From Podospora pseudoanserina (Eukaryota; Ascomycota; Sordariomycetes; Sordariales; Podosporaceae), in NCBI RefSeq assembly GCF_035222485.1, contig NC_085920.1, positions 8,294,001 to 8,358,000 of the forward strand: a stretch of 64,000 bases of DNA. Reading direction: 5' to 3'. Of the stretch, positions 53,401 through 64,000 are shown in pieces. A program made the translations under genes and the position numbers. The notes under the pieces are model-generated. The model was not told the DNA's origin. It made no database searches and saw only the letters and a program-made list of their open reading frames with translations. Each line of letters starts with the position of its first letter. Within the stretch, counting starts at the first letter, position 1.

Positions 53401-56400
53401 GGCGAGTTACTTCGGCGTGAGACTCTGATCAATCTCGGCGACAAGCGGGCGGCGTCTACTCGCAGCGCTGAGCGTCTCATGAGGGCGTTGACGAGCTCCA
53501 AGTTAGCAGGCCAACTTCTCATCAACATCGCTCAGTACCGGCAGAACGCCATCTATGCTGAGGAAGGCGGTGCACGTATCAAATACTTGGCCACAGTCGT
53601 TGACGACACCCATCAGATTCTCCTCCAGTATCTCGATCTACTGAAGAGCAACCTAGATGCCGTCACCTTCAACAATCTCGTCCCTGACATCCTTCAGCTC
53701 ATGCGGGACTTTGGCTTGGAGGCCAACCTTGCCTTTTTAATTCGGCGGTCCAGCATTCGCTGGGAAGTGAAGGGCTCCACCAACTCAACCGAGCTCGCCA
53801 AGGTCGCTGCGGACGGGGATGGTGATGTTGCAATGGATGCGGCTGATGAGAACGAGGCCCCTGGCTCAGATGGCGCTGAGAATGGCTCGCCCAAAACCCC
53901 CGAGAACCGTGTGCCAGAGTCTTTAGCTGAGGCCCTCGCGCCACTCATCGAAGAGATACCCAGTGTGCTCCCACAACAGGATTGGCGATACATCAGCCCA
54001 TCGTTCTACGTCTTCTTTTGGTCACTCCACCTAGGCAACCTACTCTTCCCCCAGGAAAGTTACCAAGTGGAGAATAGCAGACTCATCAAGCAAGCAGAAG
54101 AAGTCATGAGGGACAGAACGGACATGACTCGGCACGGGATGAACAAGAAGACCCAGAAACGGAACGAGATCTTGGATCGCCAAAAACTTCTCTTGAAGGA
54201 GATGAACGAAGGCCTCACCCGTTTCTCCAAAGCTAGAGTACACCTCGGCAGACAAGTCGACAGCTGGTTTCCAGCGCCCATCACCAAGGCTGATGCAGCA
54301 TCGGACGCGCTTCTCGAGGAGTGCATCTTACCCCGTTTGCACCTCTCACCGTTGGATGCCGAATACTGCTTCAGACTGGTCAAGTTTTTGCACGAGTTCT
54401 CTACTTCAAACTTCAAGCTCATGTCACTCTACGATCGACTCTTCAACCACAACCGTCTCCGGGCCATCATCTTCACCTGCACCGTCCGCGAAGCTGAACA
54501 TGTTGGCCGGTTCTTGAAGCTCATCCTTGGCGACCTGTCCAAGTGGCATGGTGATAAGAATGCTTACGAAAAGGAGGCCCTGGGCCTGAAGGAGGTTAGC
54601 AAAACTCGCCAGTACCTTGGTTTTGCAACCGCTTTCGACGCGGATGGAAAGCCAACCGAGTTTGTCGAGCATGATGCCTTCAAAGATCTGCTGTTCAAAT
54701 GGCACAAGGAACTGAACACCGCCTTGAGATCTTGCCTGAATGGCATGGAATGGATGCATATTCGCAATGCCATCACCGTTCTCAAGTCCGTCATTGATTA
54801 CTTCCCCGCCATCAACTTCATGGCCGACAAATTTTTGGAGCAGCTCAAGACCATCACTGAACGTGAAGCTGCTTCCAAGAATGCATCCGAATCCGAAATG
54901 GGCCACCGTGTCGATCTTTCTGTCACCGCGCAGACTGCCTACTCCGAACTACAGAAGAGAAAGTCGAAATGGATCCTTGTTCAGGCATTCAGGCCAGGCG
55001 CTGTAAGTGGCCACAGCTCCGTCATTACAAGACCAACACTAACCATATGCACACAGAAGGGCGATTCGACACCAACGCCTGGGCTCCGTGGCTCCGCAGC
55101 AGAATTCAAGCCAGCCGGCTCTCGCGCGCACCAAGCCGAAGTTGAAGACGGCGAAGTTACCAAGGACGGAGCAGGCAAGAAGAAGAGTGATTCAAGGGCA
55201 AGGGATGAAAAGCACATCCTGCCGAAACCCCCACCCCCGCGGGAACCTCTGCGAGAGTCTAATGGACCTGGTCAGAGGGTGGGCCCAGCCAACGGCCCAT
55301 CTGGAAAGCCGAACAGTTCTCGATCGAACCCAACCGGGCCAGCATCTTCTGGTGGCCGCCCTGAACGGCATGAGCGACATGAGCGTCCGGAGCGGCCGGA
55401 ACCACCCAAGTTCTCTACCCTCCCACCAGTTGGTCATGGCCTACCAAACAAACCAGATCTTCCGGCTAGGCCCGAGCCTGCTTTCCCAAGAGGCGCCAAC
55501 GATAGGTTTGGAGCGACGCGTCACGATAGGCGTGAGCCTCCAGCTCGCGACGCCCGTGATTTCAGCAGGGACAGTCGCGACTCTCGTGATTCTCGGGAGC
55601 TGAGAGAAGCCAGGGATTCACGGGATGCCCATCCAGCACACCCACCCCTTCCTTCTCACCCATCGCACGCACGTGATGCCCGTGATCCTCGCGATCCCCA
55701 CGGTTCTCGTGAGGCTAGAGATTTCCGCGCTCCAGAAGTTCCACGGTCAGAGCGGCCTCGCGACTTTTCGTCTGATCGACGAGCCGCTGATGCTGGTCCG
55801 CGGGACCCTGCTCGCGCTTCAGAGAGGGATTGGTCAACCCGCAGTGAACTGCCACCTCGATGGAATGAGCACGGTGCGCCCGCTGACAGAGACGCCCGTG
55901 GTCCTCGTGACCGGGCACCACATGCTTCCGGTCGACATGATCCAAGAGGACCTAGAGAACCACCAGTGGGACAATCTCCTCAGACCAGTTCGGCATCGAA
56001 TGCGTCCCAAGATCCGCCCACTCATCCAGATCGTGCTCGTGCTATTGCGGATGCCGATCGGCCCGACATCATCAACCCAGCGAGAGCCGCGCTCATCAAC
56101 GACAGCAGAGATGCGCCTCCTCGTTCGGGTCATAGAGATCAGCTCCGCGATCGGCCTGGTCGGACTGAATCGCCGAGACGAACAGATCACTCCGCGGCGA
56201 ATGCAGCACAGCCGGACAACTCGCGGGATGAGCGACATGGGCGTCACCGTCACTCGGATCATCATAATACGAGCCGGGAAGGTCGTCCAGACAGCTTACC
56301 ATCGCATCCCCGTCAGGATCGCACTCAAGATCATGGCTCCTCACACTCTCGTCCGGATCGCAACACAGATCACACTCAGCTTCATGGACGCCAGGATCGC

Positions 56401-57993
56401 AACATTGAAAATGCCCCGTCCCAGCCTCGCCAGGATCGGAATATCGACAATGCGCCATCACAGCCCCGCTCGGACCGCAATGCTGAGCGCGATGAGAGAA
56501 CGGCGGGGTCTAGGGATGCTTCATTTGGTGGCCCGCCGCGCTCGGATCCGGACCATGGTAGATTGAACCAGCAGGATCCCAACTACGGCCGGCTCCAACC
56601 CATCCAGTCGGTGGTTGACATGCCTACCGGAGCTCCCCCGTCCGGACCCAGAGGTAGAGGTGGTAGGAACACAAACAGAATGGGTCCTGCCAACGGGGTG
56701 TCTATGCGTCCCGATACTAGGCCTTCTGTGCCAGAGTCAGTTCGCCCCGCGTCGCCTGAGCGTCAAGTGCCTACTGGGCCCGCGGCAGGCCGGCAGCGGC
56801 AGCAACAGCGCGGTAACCAGTTTGAGAAAACCAACTCTCCCACTGTTCCTACAGCGCCTGCGGCAGGTGTTCATCCAGATAGAATGCGGCATATCAACAA
56901 TCAGCAAGCGCCCAGCGCACCCTCCCCGCCTCCTGGACCACCCACTGGCCCGTCTGGTATCCACCCAGATCGTCTGAACCAGATCTCGGGTACTCCTTCC
57001 GGCACCGCATCTCACTCAAGGCCACCGATCAACACACCTGATCGGCCATCCATGTCGGCACCGAACACGGGGTCAAGGCAGGCACCTCCACCCCTGAACA
57101 CGGACTTTGCCACGCCTACCGGCCCAGCAGCGTCTAACGACCGCATGAGGTCCGGTGGGAGACAGCTTAGGAACATCCAAAACATGATTGACAAGACGTC
57201 TATGGAGAACAACCGCGGTCCTGGACTGCGGATGAGTCGCTCTCGTCCTAACTTGGCGGGTTCAGACGCGCAGATTCTCGCTGGTTCTTCTCCTGTCACG
57301 ACTCCTGTTCAGGAACGCCCCGAGCCATTCCCGCGGGATTCTGGGCGCCGTGATGTGAATGTCGACCGTGCTCCAGCGGCACCTGTTCCTATTCAGGTGG
57401 TAGGAGACAGCCGGTCGAATGGAGACGACTATGGATCAAGCCGTAACGAGCACGACAGAAGTCGCCGGGAACATAGGAGTGATCGCAGCAACCGGCCATC
57501 TAGGACTAGCAGTCGAGAGCGCAACCCGGACCGTGACCGCGACGCCAAGGAGCCACGGGACTACAACCACAGGCGATCAGGCGTTTCTTCATCCGGCGTC
57601 CCGAGTGCTGGCCGTGATGATAGGGATCCGAATGCTCCTCGCCGCTCCGGCCGTGAATCTCTTCCGGGTGGTGGGGGAAGGGACATGCCGCCAGCTGGAC
57701 CGCGCGAGCCTACTCATCGTGGCAGCAATCGCAGTGATGGCAATGCTGGTCCACGGAGCGATGCGGTACAGTCTGGAAGGAATGATGGGCATGGTGGTGG
57801 TGGCCAGGACTACGGCTCCGGTCGGACAGGCCCTCCACGCGGGGGCATCCCGCAGCCCAGGGACTCAAGAGGGCCTCACAGGCAGCCCAGCGACCAGCAT
57901 GGTGATGGACGGAATGGGGGGAATGATAGGAAGCGGAGGAGCGAAGGGTTGGACTCTGGGAATCATCAGGACAAGCGGCCACGTCGGAGTTAG
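50407..57993 (+). CDS. tho2: THO complex subunit 2 (THO2/THOC2)
   Basis: One frame of 2528 residues, or 2510 if the in-frame intron at 55003..55056 is removed (GTAAGT donor, CTAAC branch, CACAG acceptor). Size and content fit fungal THO2: an N-terminal disordered tail, then long helical regions with LTALLIKVGFISLTDIWNFI, LHLLHCLLIIGALPEALFMI, LNYGLE-like central repeats, and YISPSFYVFFWSLHLGNLLF with DRTDMTRHGMNKKTQKRN and LEECILPRLHLSPLDAEYCF. THO acts in co-transcriptional mRNA packaging and export with TREX. From about residue 1540 onward the protein is disordered, rich in RD, RDSRD, RP and NG repeats, which keeps other frames open there. The start is the first ATG of an ATGATGGGC pair; upstream frame has no ATG. 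Confidence 0.9.
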   Translation: MMGPQRKRKDRVPPDSGSSRPSPHRPQDTSLGQHDRSFDGGNRNNRAGAGGGGGGNRNLRRDNRRDSSQSHIAPPPSSSAPASISPTMARPSSASSQTPLPPLTTTVTPTPAPQSAPPSPILVDEDYTIVTDDCISRWSKGARQQIIEHGVQSREDEDLTEVASIFQELVWSVNTGRLRGADAGGVVREILGPEPSEEEREAGAFDPHTLFLDTVGSYSDTQTDSVREQFQDFMMASGVSLSLMRVDLDPSVLAPLELVRDTFFRMSIRTSTNLLYRQASYNLLREETEGFSKLVTEIFTTCSNEPASSEVVQDTFNKVMGLIGTFDLNPGRVLDITLDVFAAILVKQFRFFIKFLRFSSWWPRSQLTLPTDTYVGGLPLWAHPDHESPFNSEEEDAMAAAQRLQRDIAFWERARQVKLDAFFELGGRQLTAADEERLANGTAAKNAESEIEQEWIRITRTLPPCGNRDAAQMLGFKLRFYTSDARDPEDTLPANLLYLTALLIKVGFISLTDIWNFIWPRDEEMEETRAEKMKELEEKERANRPGAAKNALMMAGALPDEGPSGQPINSSRRDAASNKADTEMKGADSTEDKPNLPKPQDQKLHLLHCLLIIGALPEALFMIGRHDWVLEADPETVTLLHRILRHSIDVVYNQSRPTAAASTDCPPKAMPDMDQSGVTKGSIRVSTAPPKRPLKWPHVDKNDHDGSNYRFYWDEWADNVPVCQTVDDLFTLFDTLMNVVGVNIGLDADLMAKLSSIGTKSLADDQSPENVSRWLDILKRLLVPALSLGETNTSVADSVWNLLKQYPISIRYNIYAEWYQGSISRLEPIRKAFAKTRLETLSILKRLSLTNIPEMAKSLAKIAYPSPGIVCKVSLSQIESYSNFIEAFVECTKYFTDLGYDVLVWSVLSSLGGQQRSRTQEDSVLLTSRWLQALSKFSGRVFQRYANVDSSPILRYVHNQLLQGNSTDLVILKELVVSMGGVVSDLDFTDAQLHAMTGGELLRRETLINLGDKRAASTRSAERLMRALTSSKLAGQLLINIAQYRQNAIYAEEGGARIKYLATVVDDTHQILLQYLDLLKSNLDAVTFNNLVPDILQLMRDFGLEANLAFLIRRSSIRWEVKGSTNSTELAKVAADGDGDVAMDAADENEAPGSDGAENGSPKTPENRVPESLAEALAPLIEEIPSVLPQQDWRYISPSFYVFFWSLHLGNLLFPQESYQVENSRLIKQAEEVMRDRTDMTRHGMNKKTQKRNEILDRQKLLLKEMNEGLTRFSKARVHLGRQVDSWFPAPITKADAASDALLEECILPRLHLSPLDAEYCFRLVKFLHEFSTSNFKLMSLYDRLFNHNRLRAIIFTCTVREAEHVGRFLKLILGDLSKWHGDKNAYEKEALGLKEVSKTRQYLGFATAFDADGKPTEFVEHDAFKDLLFKWHKELNTALRSCLNGMEWMHIRNAITVLKSVIDYFPAINFMADKFLEQLKTITEREAASKNASESEMGHRVDLSVTAQTAYSELQKRKSKWILVQAFRPGAVSGHSSVITRPTLTICTQKGDSTPTPGLRGSAAEFKPAGSRAHQAEVEDGEVTKDGAGKKKSDSRARDEKHILPKPPPPREPLRESNGPGQRVGPANGPSGKPNSSRSNPTGPASSGGRPERHERHERPERPEPPKFSTLPPVGHGLPNKPDLPARPEPAFPRGANDRFGATRHDRREPPARDARDFSRDSRDSRDSRELREARDSRDAHPAHPPLPSHPSHARDARDPRDPHGSREARDFRAPEVPRSERPRDFSSDRRAADAGPRDPARASERDWSTRSELPPRWNEHGAPADRDARGPRDRAPHASGRHDPRGPREPPVGQSPQTSSASNASQDPPTHPDRARAIADADRPDIINPARAALINDSRDAPPRSGHRDQLRDRPGRTESPRRTDHSAANAAQPDNSRDERHGRHRHSDHHNTSREGRPDSLPSHPRQDRTQDHGSSHSRPDRNTDHTQLHGRQDRNIENAPSQPRQDRNIDNAPSQPRSDRNAERDERTAGSRDASFGGPPRSDPDHGRLNQQDPNYGRLQPIQSVVDMPTGAPPSGPRGRGGRNTNRMGPANGVSMRPDTRPSVPESVRPASPERQVPTGPAAGRQRQQQRGNQFEKTNSPTVPTAPAAGVHPDRMRHINNQQAPSAPSPPPGPPTGPSGIHPDRLNQISGTPSGTASHSRPPINTPDRPSMSAPNTGSRQAPPPLNTDFATPTGPAASNDRMRSGGRQLRNIQNMIDKTSMENNRGPGLRMSRSRPNLAGSDAQILAGSSPVTTPVQERPEPFPRDSGRRDVNVDRAPAAPVPIQVVGDSRSNGDDYGSSRNEHDRSRREHRSDRSNRPSRTSSRERNPDRDRDAKEPRDYNHRRSGVSSSGVPSAGRDDRDPNAPRRSGRESLPGGGGRDMPPAGPREPTHRGSNRSDGNAGPRSDAVQSGRNDGHGGGGQDYGSGRTGPPRGGIPQPRDSRGPHRQPSDQHGDGRNGGNDRKRRSEGLDSGNHQDKRPRRS
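55003..55056 (+). other. In-frame 54-nt intron within tho2
   Basis: It has GTAAGT at the donor, ACACTAAC as branch and GCACACAG as acceptor. Its length is a multiple of three and it holds no stop, so both spliced and retained forms stay in frame. Splicing would remove 18 residues at the junction between the helical and the disordered part. Confidence 0.65.
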
Positions 57994-58314
57994 CAACACA
58001 GGTATGGTCAAGGTCCGAACGATAGGAGGATCCAGTGAGGTGGTCATAGAGATTTAACGGGGTTGGTTATGGAGGAATTTGTGAAGGGGGAAGAAGAAAA
58101 AGATTTGACCAAGGAAGAAAAAGTGAGGATTTTTGTGTTGGGACGGGATCATGAATGGTCATTGGTCATCACATCATATTTTCATCTGGTCAGTCGACGT
58201 CTACTCCATACCATTTTTTGTGATTTGGAAGGAAGGAAAGAGTGGTTGTTTTCTTTTATACCGGACGGACTCGACCTTCTTCGACAGCGAAATTGTTTCA
58301 TTGAATGTTTTATT

Positions 58315-58336
58315 ACCTACCTACTACCTACCTACC
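58315..58336. repeat. ACCTACCT tetranucleotide-type cluster
   Basis: ACCTACCTACTACCTACC, about 320 bp past the tho2 stop; the reverse complement of the TAGGTAGG motif seen past the Zn2Cys6 gene. Confidence 0.7.
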
Positions 58337-59049
58337 TTTTTTCCCAACGACCAGAAAAAGTCAGACGAGATTGCGAAAGCGAGAGAGGAAAGGCAGGGGA
58401 GAAATTATAATTGTACCAACATCAAACCAAAACCAAAACCCTTGTGCCAACCCCAACCCCAACCCACCCCCCTCCCCGAAACCTACGAACCTACGTGTGC
58501 GATGCGATACAGCAACAGTTACGACTGCGTCTTCTCTACTACTTTACGATTTTGAGATACCCGGTGACAGAGTTGCCATTACTATTCTTATTTATATATT
58601 TGTATTTGTTTGCTAGAGCGCTATGCATTGGTAGACACGAATATTCGGTAGATATGCTATCCCCAACATATGAAAAAGGGGCATAGGTGTCTAAAAATCT
58701 CGATATGATGGGAAGTGTTTGTGGAAAATTTAAGTTGGGAGGACGGGTCAAGGTTGAGGGATATAGCGTGTTTTGTTTCAGCAGGAATTTGGTAAGGGGA
58801 GCTCTTGCTTGATCAGGTAGCGTCTGGGGAATAAAAGAGGAGTTTACGAGTAGATCATTTGTATTTGTGAGGAGTATCAAAGGTGTCTAGAATCGTGCCA
58901 GCGGAATGACCAGGCTTGCTGGTTATTGCGGCAGGCGAGGGAGGTGGGAGCTCTGAGCTTGATGACAGATCTCGAGTGGCTCTTGAAGTCTTGGTGATTG
59001 ATGAAGTCGGAAGATGGAGTGAGGTAATGTGTTATTGTGGTAATATGGT

Positions 59050-59115
59050 AGTGTGTTAATGTGGTGAAGGGGTGATGTGATGTTGTGTTAATGTGCTAAT
59101 GTGCTAATGTGCAAA
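59050..59115. repeat. Degenerate minisatellite, TAATGTG(C/G)T-like unit of 9 bp
   Basis: Units of GTGTTAATGTG and GTGCTAATGTG recur; the clearest run is at 59085-59112. No coding or structural meaning is evident. Confidence 0.65.
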
Positions 59116-62100
59116 AGTGGCATTGTGTCAAAGGGAAAGCAAAACAGAGACAGTGTACGAAGCTTTAGAAGCCGCTCTGGGACGGCTGGATTTGTTGGAT
59201 TTTGTTTGGTATTACAGCAGACTCTGGCATGTCTGATAATCTCAGAACTGGTGATGCCGTTGCTGGCATTGCCGTCTGTCAGTGAACACACTACCCAAGA
59301 AGTCCTTTGCTACCATCGCTCCTTCCACTCTAGAGTACCTTCTCCTTATACCATCGCTCCTTACCAATCTGTCAGTATTTGTCCATTTCATCGTTCTTTC
59401 CCAACCATGTCACCCCTGCCCATCTTGACTCCTCCTTCCTCCCCAGAGAGGTATTGCACGTGTCTGACAGAAGGCACGCTCCTTTCAATTTGCCCCAAGG
59501 TAGGAACTCCCTACCCCTTGTTCTGTTTTTGCACTTTCCTTCTTAACCAACACTTGATGCGGCTCTTGACACCTTACGTCTGGCCACAGCCTTCTCACGA
59601 TAATTCCTCATCCTTTTACCCTCAGCTCTCGACCTCACCCAAGCCTCCAAGCCTCCAAGCATCGGACCGCGCACCTTGCCTTCCCCACGTTTTCCCTCCC
59701 GCAATAACGCCAACCATTTTTCTCTCTCCAAAATGTCCAGCAAATCCTATTTCCCCGGTGTGTGCGCGGTGTATGCCCAGTTAAAATGGCATGCGCCAAC
59801 ACTGCATTAATGCCCTACCTTCCCATACATGCGGAACATGCAAAACTGGCAAATACACCTGCCAACCGCTCAATAGATGCAGCCCCCCTTCCCGACGGCC
59901 CGCGTCCGCCTACATCTCTGGTCTTTGCCACAGTTTACTGCTGTTTACTGCTGAGTCTAGAACTGCTGAGCGATCTGTGTCAATCGCAGCGCATTTCATC
60001 CTATAATCGTGAGGACTATGACGGCAGGAGTACAGTCATCAATCATGGACGTCACCGCCACCATGATTGACAGTCACACAAGCCCTACGAGGTAGGAAGC
60101 TATTGCGCTAGGCATCTCCGGCCTCATCAATCTTTCGGCTCATGAACTGCACCGGGAGACTGAGTGCGAGACCTAATGAATGCATTGAAGCGGCGTAGGC
60201 CCATCACATGGAACACTCGGATTGCTTCCCCATGTCGTTGCGGGCTCAGCCGTTGTGACACCGGACAGTGAGTGAGAGGCTATGTGTAAGCCTGCAGGAC
60301 CTCTTCCACATATCCTCAATGCGGCCGGTTTTTGTTTCTTCGAGCCTCGACTCCCGCATCATCGTGAGGTGCTGTCCATCGATTGTTGGTTGAACCAACA
60401 CAAATCCAATCCAACAAGCCAATTCAGTTTCCAACGTGGACCAGAGGGGGGAAAAGGGGCAATAATGTCATGTGAACCGCCTCCCCCCCCCCCCTTGCAT
60501 CAACAGCACTTTTGAACACGTCACGACGCAGCTTTCACAGACGTGGGAGGAAATGTGTGCGCGGGTAGACTCCCCGCTATGAGATAGATGGTGATGGCTT
60601 TGGAGAGGCAAATGGGTATTACCCCTTCAAAACTCCAAGTCTGCAACTTACCACCCTCCCGCTCCTGCAGTGGCACATGCCACACCAACATTGACTTGTC
60701 CACTGTTGCTCTTTGGCAGAGAGAACAATGGGGGTTGAAAAGAAAAACTGAGAGTTTGCTGACCTCTCTTTCTTTCTTGTTTTTCTCAGATCGCACATAG
60801 CATGGTTGGTCCATGGTTCATGCTGTGTCACCACCCCTCAAGCTTACCACTCCTACACCCTCAAGTTCGACTCGAATTGACCGGATATGATGGGAATGGG
60901 GCACTTAATGTCCGTTCCGGTTTTCGGTGAGTGTTGCCGTCTAGGTCGTGGGCGCAATCAATATGAAGAAGGCTCGCAAACTGTAAGGAAAACAAAAACA
61001 CAAAACGGTAGATGACGAAGAACATAGCCACACATGCACGTCTAGAAACGCCGATATAACACTCTGATTTTATTTTTTTGTACATCTTATTTACTTTGTA
61101 GTCTGAGTAAGCAGTCATACTCGGTTAGGAGACAGGTCAATCACCCAGATTCCTACCCATCAAGTTCGAAAATTCCCATGTTCACAGATCTCGATCAGAG
61201 ACACTTTTGGCGAAACTCTATGAGCAAGTGGCACCCTTTCGCACCGAGTCCCGACGACACAATGGTATGACCTTGAGGGACATAGACAATGTGGCGTTGA
61301 TCCCCCATCATAGCTAACCTCCTCCTCGATCGCCGCGGGATGGAGGGACTGGTATACCGTCGAACGGGCGACAAAAAGGTGCAAGGTTTCATCAGCCTAC
61401 CTAGCCAGTCCAGTTGGGTGCGAAGAGATGTTTTCCCTCCCGGATTACACACGACTCGAACGAATCGGCATCTTCCAAAACCCATCAACCGGCAAATTCC
61501 CCTCCCTCAAAACCCAATGAGATAAGTAGCGCATGCAGCCGCAACCCTCTCCTCATGGTTCGACAATCCCCCCCGTATAAGCCACTTGTATCCTTGGCTG
61601 GCTGATGCGATCGCGATTGTACCCCAATGGAGGAGAATCAAAAAGGCAACGTTGAACAGAAGGGTAGCACGCAAAAACCTCGAGAGGGTGCGATTCTTCG
61701 AGATTCCGAGTTTTTCCCTCGAGGCCCACGAGGCAGTTCTTCAAAGGTCCTCAGCGACAAAAGGAAAACCTTGCATTGAGCGAGGCAGAGAAGACCTCCA
61801 CGAATCATGTCGTGCCAGCGACCACCTGCATTCATTGGCCGGCATACAACCATTTATCGAAACCCAACCCACACCTTTCGGCGTCAAGAAGAACAAGAGT
61901 GAGAAGGGCGCGCTTACGCTTCGCTCACGTGTTGGCGCATACAAAAGTCTTATGAACAAACAGCACCAAGGTGTGGTAGTTGTGAAGTGAAAGGTGTAAG
62001 ATATGTCATGTATCTCCCTGCGCGAGGTAAGGTATGCAACCTTGACAGGATCATGTGCTGGAGAACCATTGGCCAATAGTCTTTGGCAGCCGCAGACGGG

Positions 62101-64000
62101 AAAGAGGTGGTAAAAAAGTTGCAGCTACTTGCAGGTGCTTGATAACGGCTCATGGCATTTTGACAGGAATCAATATGTCTGTAGCCGCCAGAGGTTGGAC
62201 AAGAAAGCCTCGAGAAACTCCATAACAGGAGGGTCCCATGCCCCATGCCGTCTTCTCGCCTTTGTCGCACCTTTAATAGTCAAGACAACTACCTCGCCTC
62301 GCAAGCGACAATGACTTTCCGTGATGACCCGCTGCCAGAACGGTCCAGGCTCGGATATCTAGGTGGGCATTGGAAGGAATACCCAAAGCGATCAACCGTG
62401 AGACCTGTCATTGGGCATGAGCACCAATTGCGTCAGATGCGTCACAAGCAGCAATTCCTCTGTGAACGAGCGGACGGCCAAGTGCGCTGCCACCCGCAGC
62501 TGGCCTCTTGCTGGTGGTACACTTGTACGCGTCTAGGTCATGACCGAGCCATCAAGGAGGCAAATCGCAATGCACAGGATCATCACCTGTCACGCCGGTC
62601 AAGGCTCAGAGAGCCTTTCCAAACCATCGGGTACGGCATTCGAGGATAACAAGGGCACCATCCGACAACTTGGATGATCACAGACGGTAAAGGAGAACAG
62701 CCTTCTTTAGACCTCGACAGTCAACGTCAGCTGAGGAGACTGCGCATCAGCTTGTGTGGCAGTACTCTGGGTATGAGGTGACCAGTCCACCGGAGATCGG
62801 ACGAGATCCTTCACACATCCACATGAAATAGCCGCGTTTCCACGGCAGATCAACAGAGACCAGTCTCATACACTTGATCGCCAGGAGCCCCATCCAAAGC
62901 CCTTTCGCGATCTCGCGCGCCTGTCCCCAAACGCCGAGCTACGGTGAAGTCAGGGCAGTTTCTGTATGAGGAAGATATGTGCTCATCATCCCCCCCGCCG
63001 TTCCCCCCCGGCGGGATGACACCGGCAGCAGCCGTGATGGATGGGCATCTGAGACATAGGAAAACCTCCCCGGACAGATTTGATCTGGTCGCCTTCTTTC
63101 ACCCCAGATTCAGGCGCCAAAAGCGATCCCTGGGAATCATCAGTCAGCCCGCAGTCCACCTCGCAATGTCAGCATTTTGGGTAGTGTCTCCCCAGTGATA
63201 CGGGTCTCTTCGGGCAGCAGGACGACAGAGCGGAGCCATGTTGCGAAAGCCTTGCAAATGAACAGATAAACAGCCCCAGCTCGCGAATGGCATCAAGGAA
63301 AGAAGCGTTGTCGGCCACGTGCTGGCGTGCTGGGGTTGGTGTTGAGGCCCGATATGTTGACGAATGAACGCTTGACACAAGTCAACATAAAAAGAATGGC
63401 GGACGCTCAATGGTCCTGGCCTGCATAGGGGAACAGTCGCTACTCCATATGCGGAGAATAGCCCACAGCGCCAAGCTCTAAACGGCCATCTCAAGACTTT
63501 GGCCAGTGAGCAGATCTGGATTGAGGTGACTTGGTCGCTGCCAGCTCGTTCAACTCTTTGAAGAGGTTGGGCTCGGCAAACAGACCATCTCATGCCATGA
63601 CATGCTGCCGAGCAAGTAGTCTTCGCCGACCGGAGCATCCACGCTTGTGATGCCGTAACAACCATTCTCCGAGAAACACAACGCACAAGTGAGCGCGGCA
63701 CTAGATAGCTGGCCCCTCGTTGTCCTTGTTGAAGCTGTTGATCCTCCAAACATTCAAGCTTCAGCTTTGGACAAGTCCCACAACAAAACAGTGGGTGTTC
63801 TATCTTTCAGCGGGAGACCGTGCGCTCATTGGCAGCAGATAGCCCAGGTGGGCTGGGCATGGCTTTCCCGAGGCCATTGACGTTCAATTGGATGGTGATA
63901 GTTGCATCGTTGAGTAAGTGGTGTGTTCATGAGAAATCCGTCGTCGGTGGTTGCAGGCCTTCCCCACGATTTGGTCGCAGCCAATGGGGCCCGGATGGCC

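Larger units (their letters stand above)
57994..64000. other. Gene-poor 6-kb region
   Basis: I cannot support any gene between the THO2 stop and the window end. It holds the THO2 3' flank, an ACCTACC cluster, a degenerate minisatellite, a C14 run at about 60480-60494, and two weak small-ORF candidates (59407 and 62311, see findings). No transposon or fossil element features (terminal repeats, reverse transcriptase or transposase motifs) were recognised, and base composition is not extreme. Confidence 0.45.

Noticed and set aside
55625-58057. Long alternative frames over the THO2 tail
   Set aside because: The repetitive RD/RP codons of the disordered THO2 tail keep other frames open; the peptides lack any domain features.
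63144-63749. Minus-strand 201-codon open frame
   Set aside because: Composition looks random, no conserved motif, no clear splice partners or start context.

Overview
The window looks like nuclear chromosomal DNA of a filamentous ascomycete, most likely a Sordariomycete close to the Sordariales (Podospora, Chaetomium or Neurospora kin). This is inferred from gene content, short introns of about 42-90 nt with GTRNGT donors, CTRAY branch sites and YAG acceptors, genes on both strands, and fungus-specific families (Zn2Cys6 regulator, 2EXR protein, Hos3-type deacetylase, Bbc1, Spo7, Mrp51). No rRNA, tRNA, CRISPR array or recognisable mobile element was found.

Layout. 1-10.5 kb: four minus-strand genes, namely the 5' end of cytoplasmic dynein heavy chain, a Q-rich FAR1-type zinc-finger coiled-coil protein, gamma-tubulin complex protein 4 and a spartin/senescence-domain protein. 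10.5-14.6 kb: a long divergent intergenic region that includes a 1.3 kb leader with no ATG on the plus strand. 14.6-20.9 kb: a Zn2Cys6 transcription factor, probably with an N-terminal extension, and an unrecognised 715-residue protein, both plus strand. 21.3-24.8 kb: a Hos3-type histone deacetylase (minus). 26-28 kb: a cysteine-rich protein with a hydrophobic C-terminal tail, built from two duplicated exon-bounded modules, and a 2EXR-domain protein. 29.9-33.9 kb: a plus-strand translation-related run (queuine tRNA-ribosyltransferase, mitoribosomal Mrp51, ribosomal protein eS17). 34.5-50 kb: Rtr1 (minus), Bbc1 (plus), a Cld1-like mitochondrial lipase (minus), Spo7 (plus), a dual-specificity-like phosphatase (plus) and homoserine O-acetyltransferase (minus). 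50.4-58 kb: the very large THO2 gene. 58-64 kb: no gene I can support, only simple repeats and two weak small-ORF candidates.

Functional threads. Most genes are conserved housekeeping genes of the cytoskeleton (dynein, GCP4, Bbc1), RNA polymerase II and mRNA biogenesis (Rtr1, THO2, Hos3), translation (TGT, Mrp51, eS17) and lipid/mitochondrial homeostasis (Cld1-like, Spo7, spartin-like). The adjacent genes are independent transcription units, not operons. The least explained items are the ATG-free leader with an open coding-like frame ahead of the Zn2Cys6 gene, the two-module cysteine protein whose introns sit at matching places in each module, and the unrecognised 715-residue protein.

Exon boundaries were placed by hand from splice consensus and frame continuity. 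Protein families were recognised from memory of conserved motifs; no database search was run.
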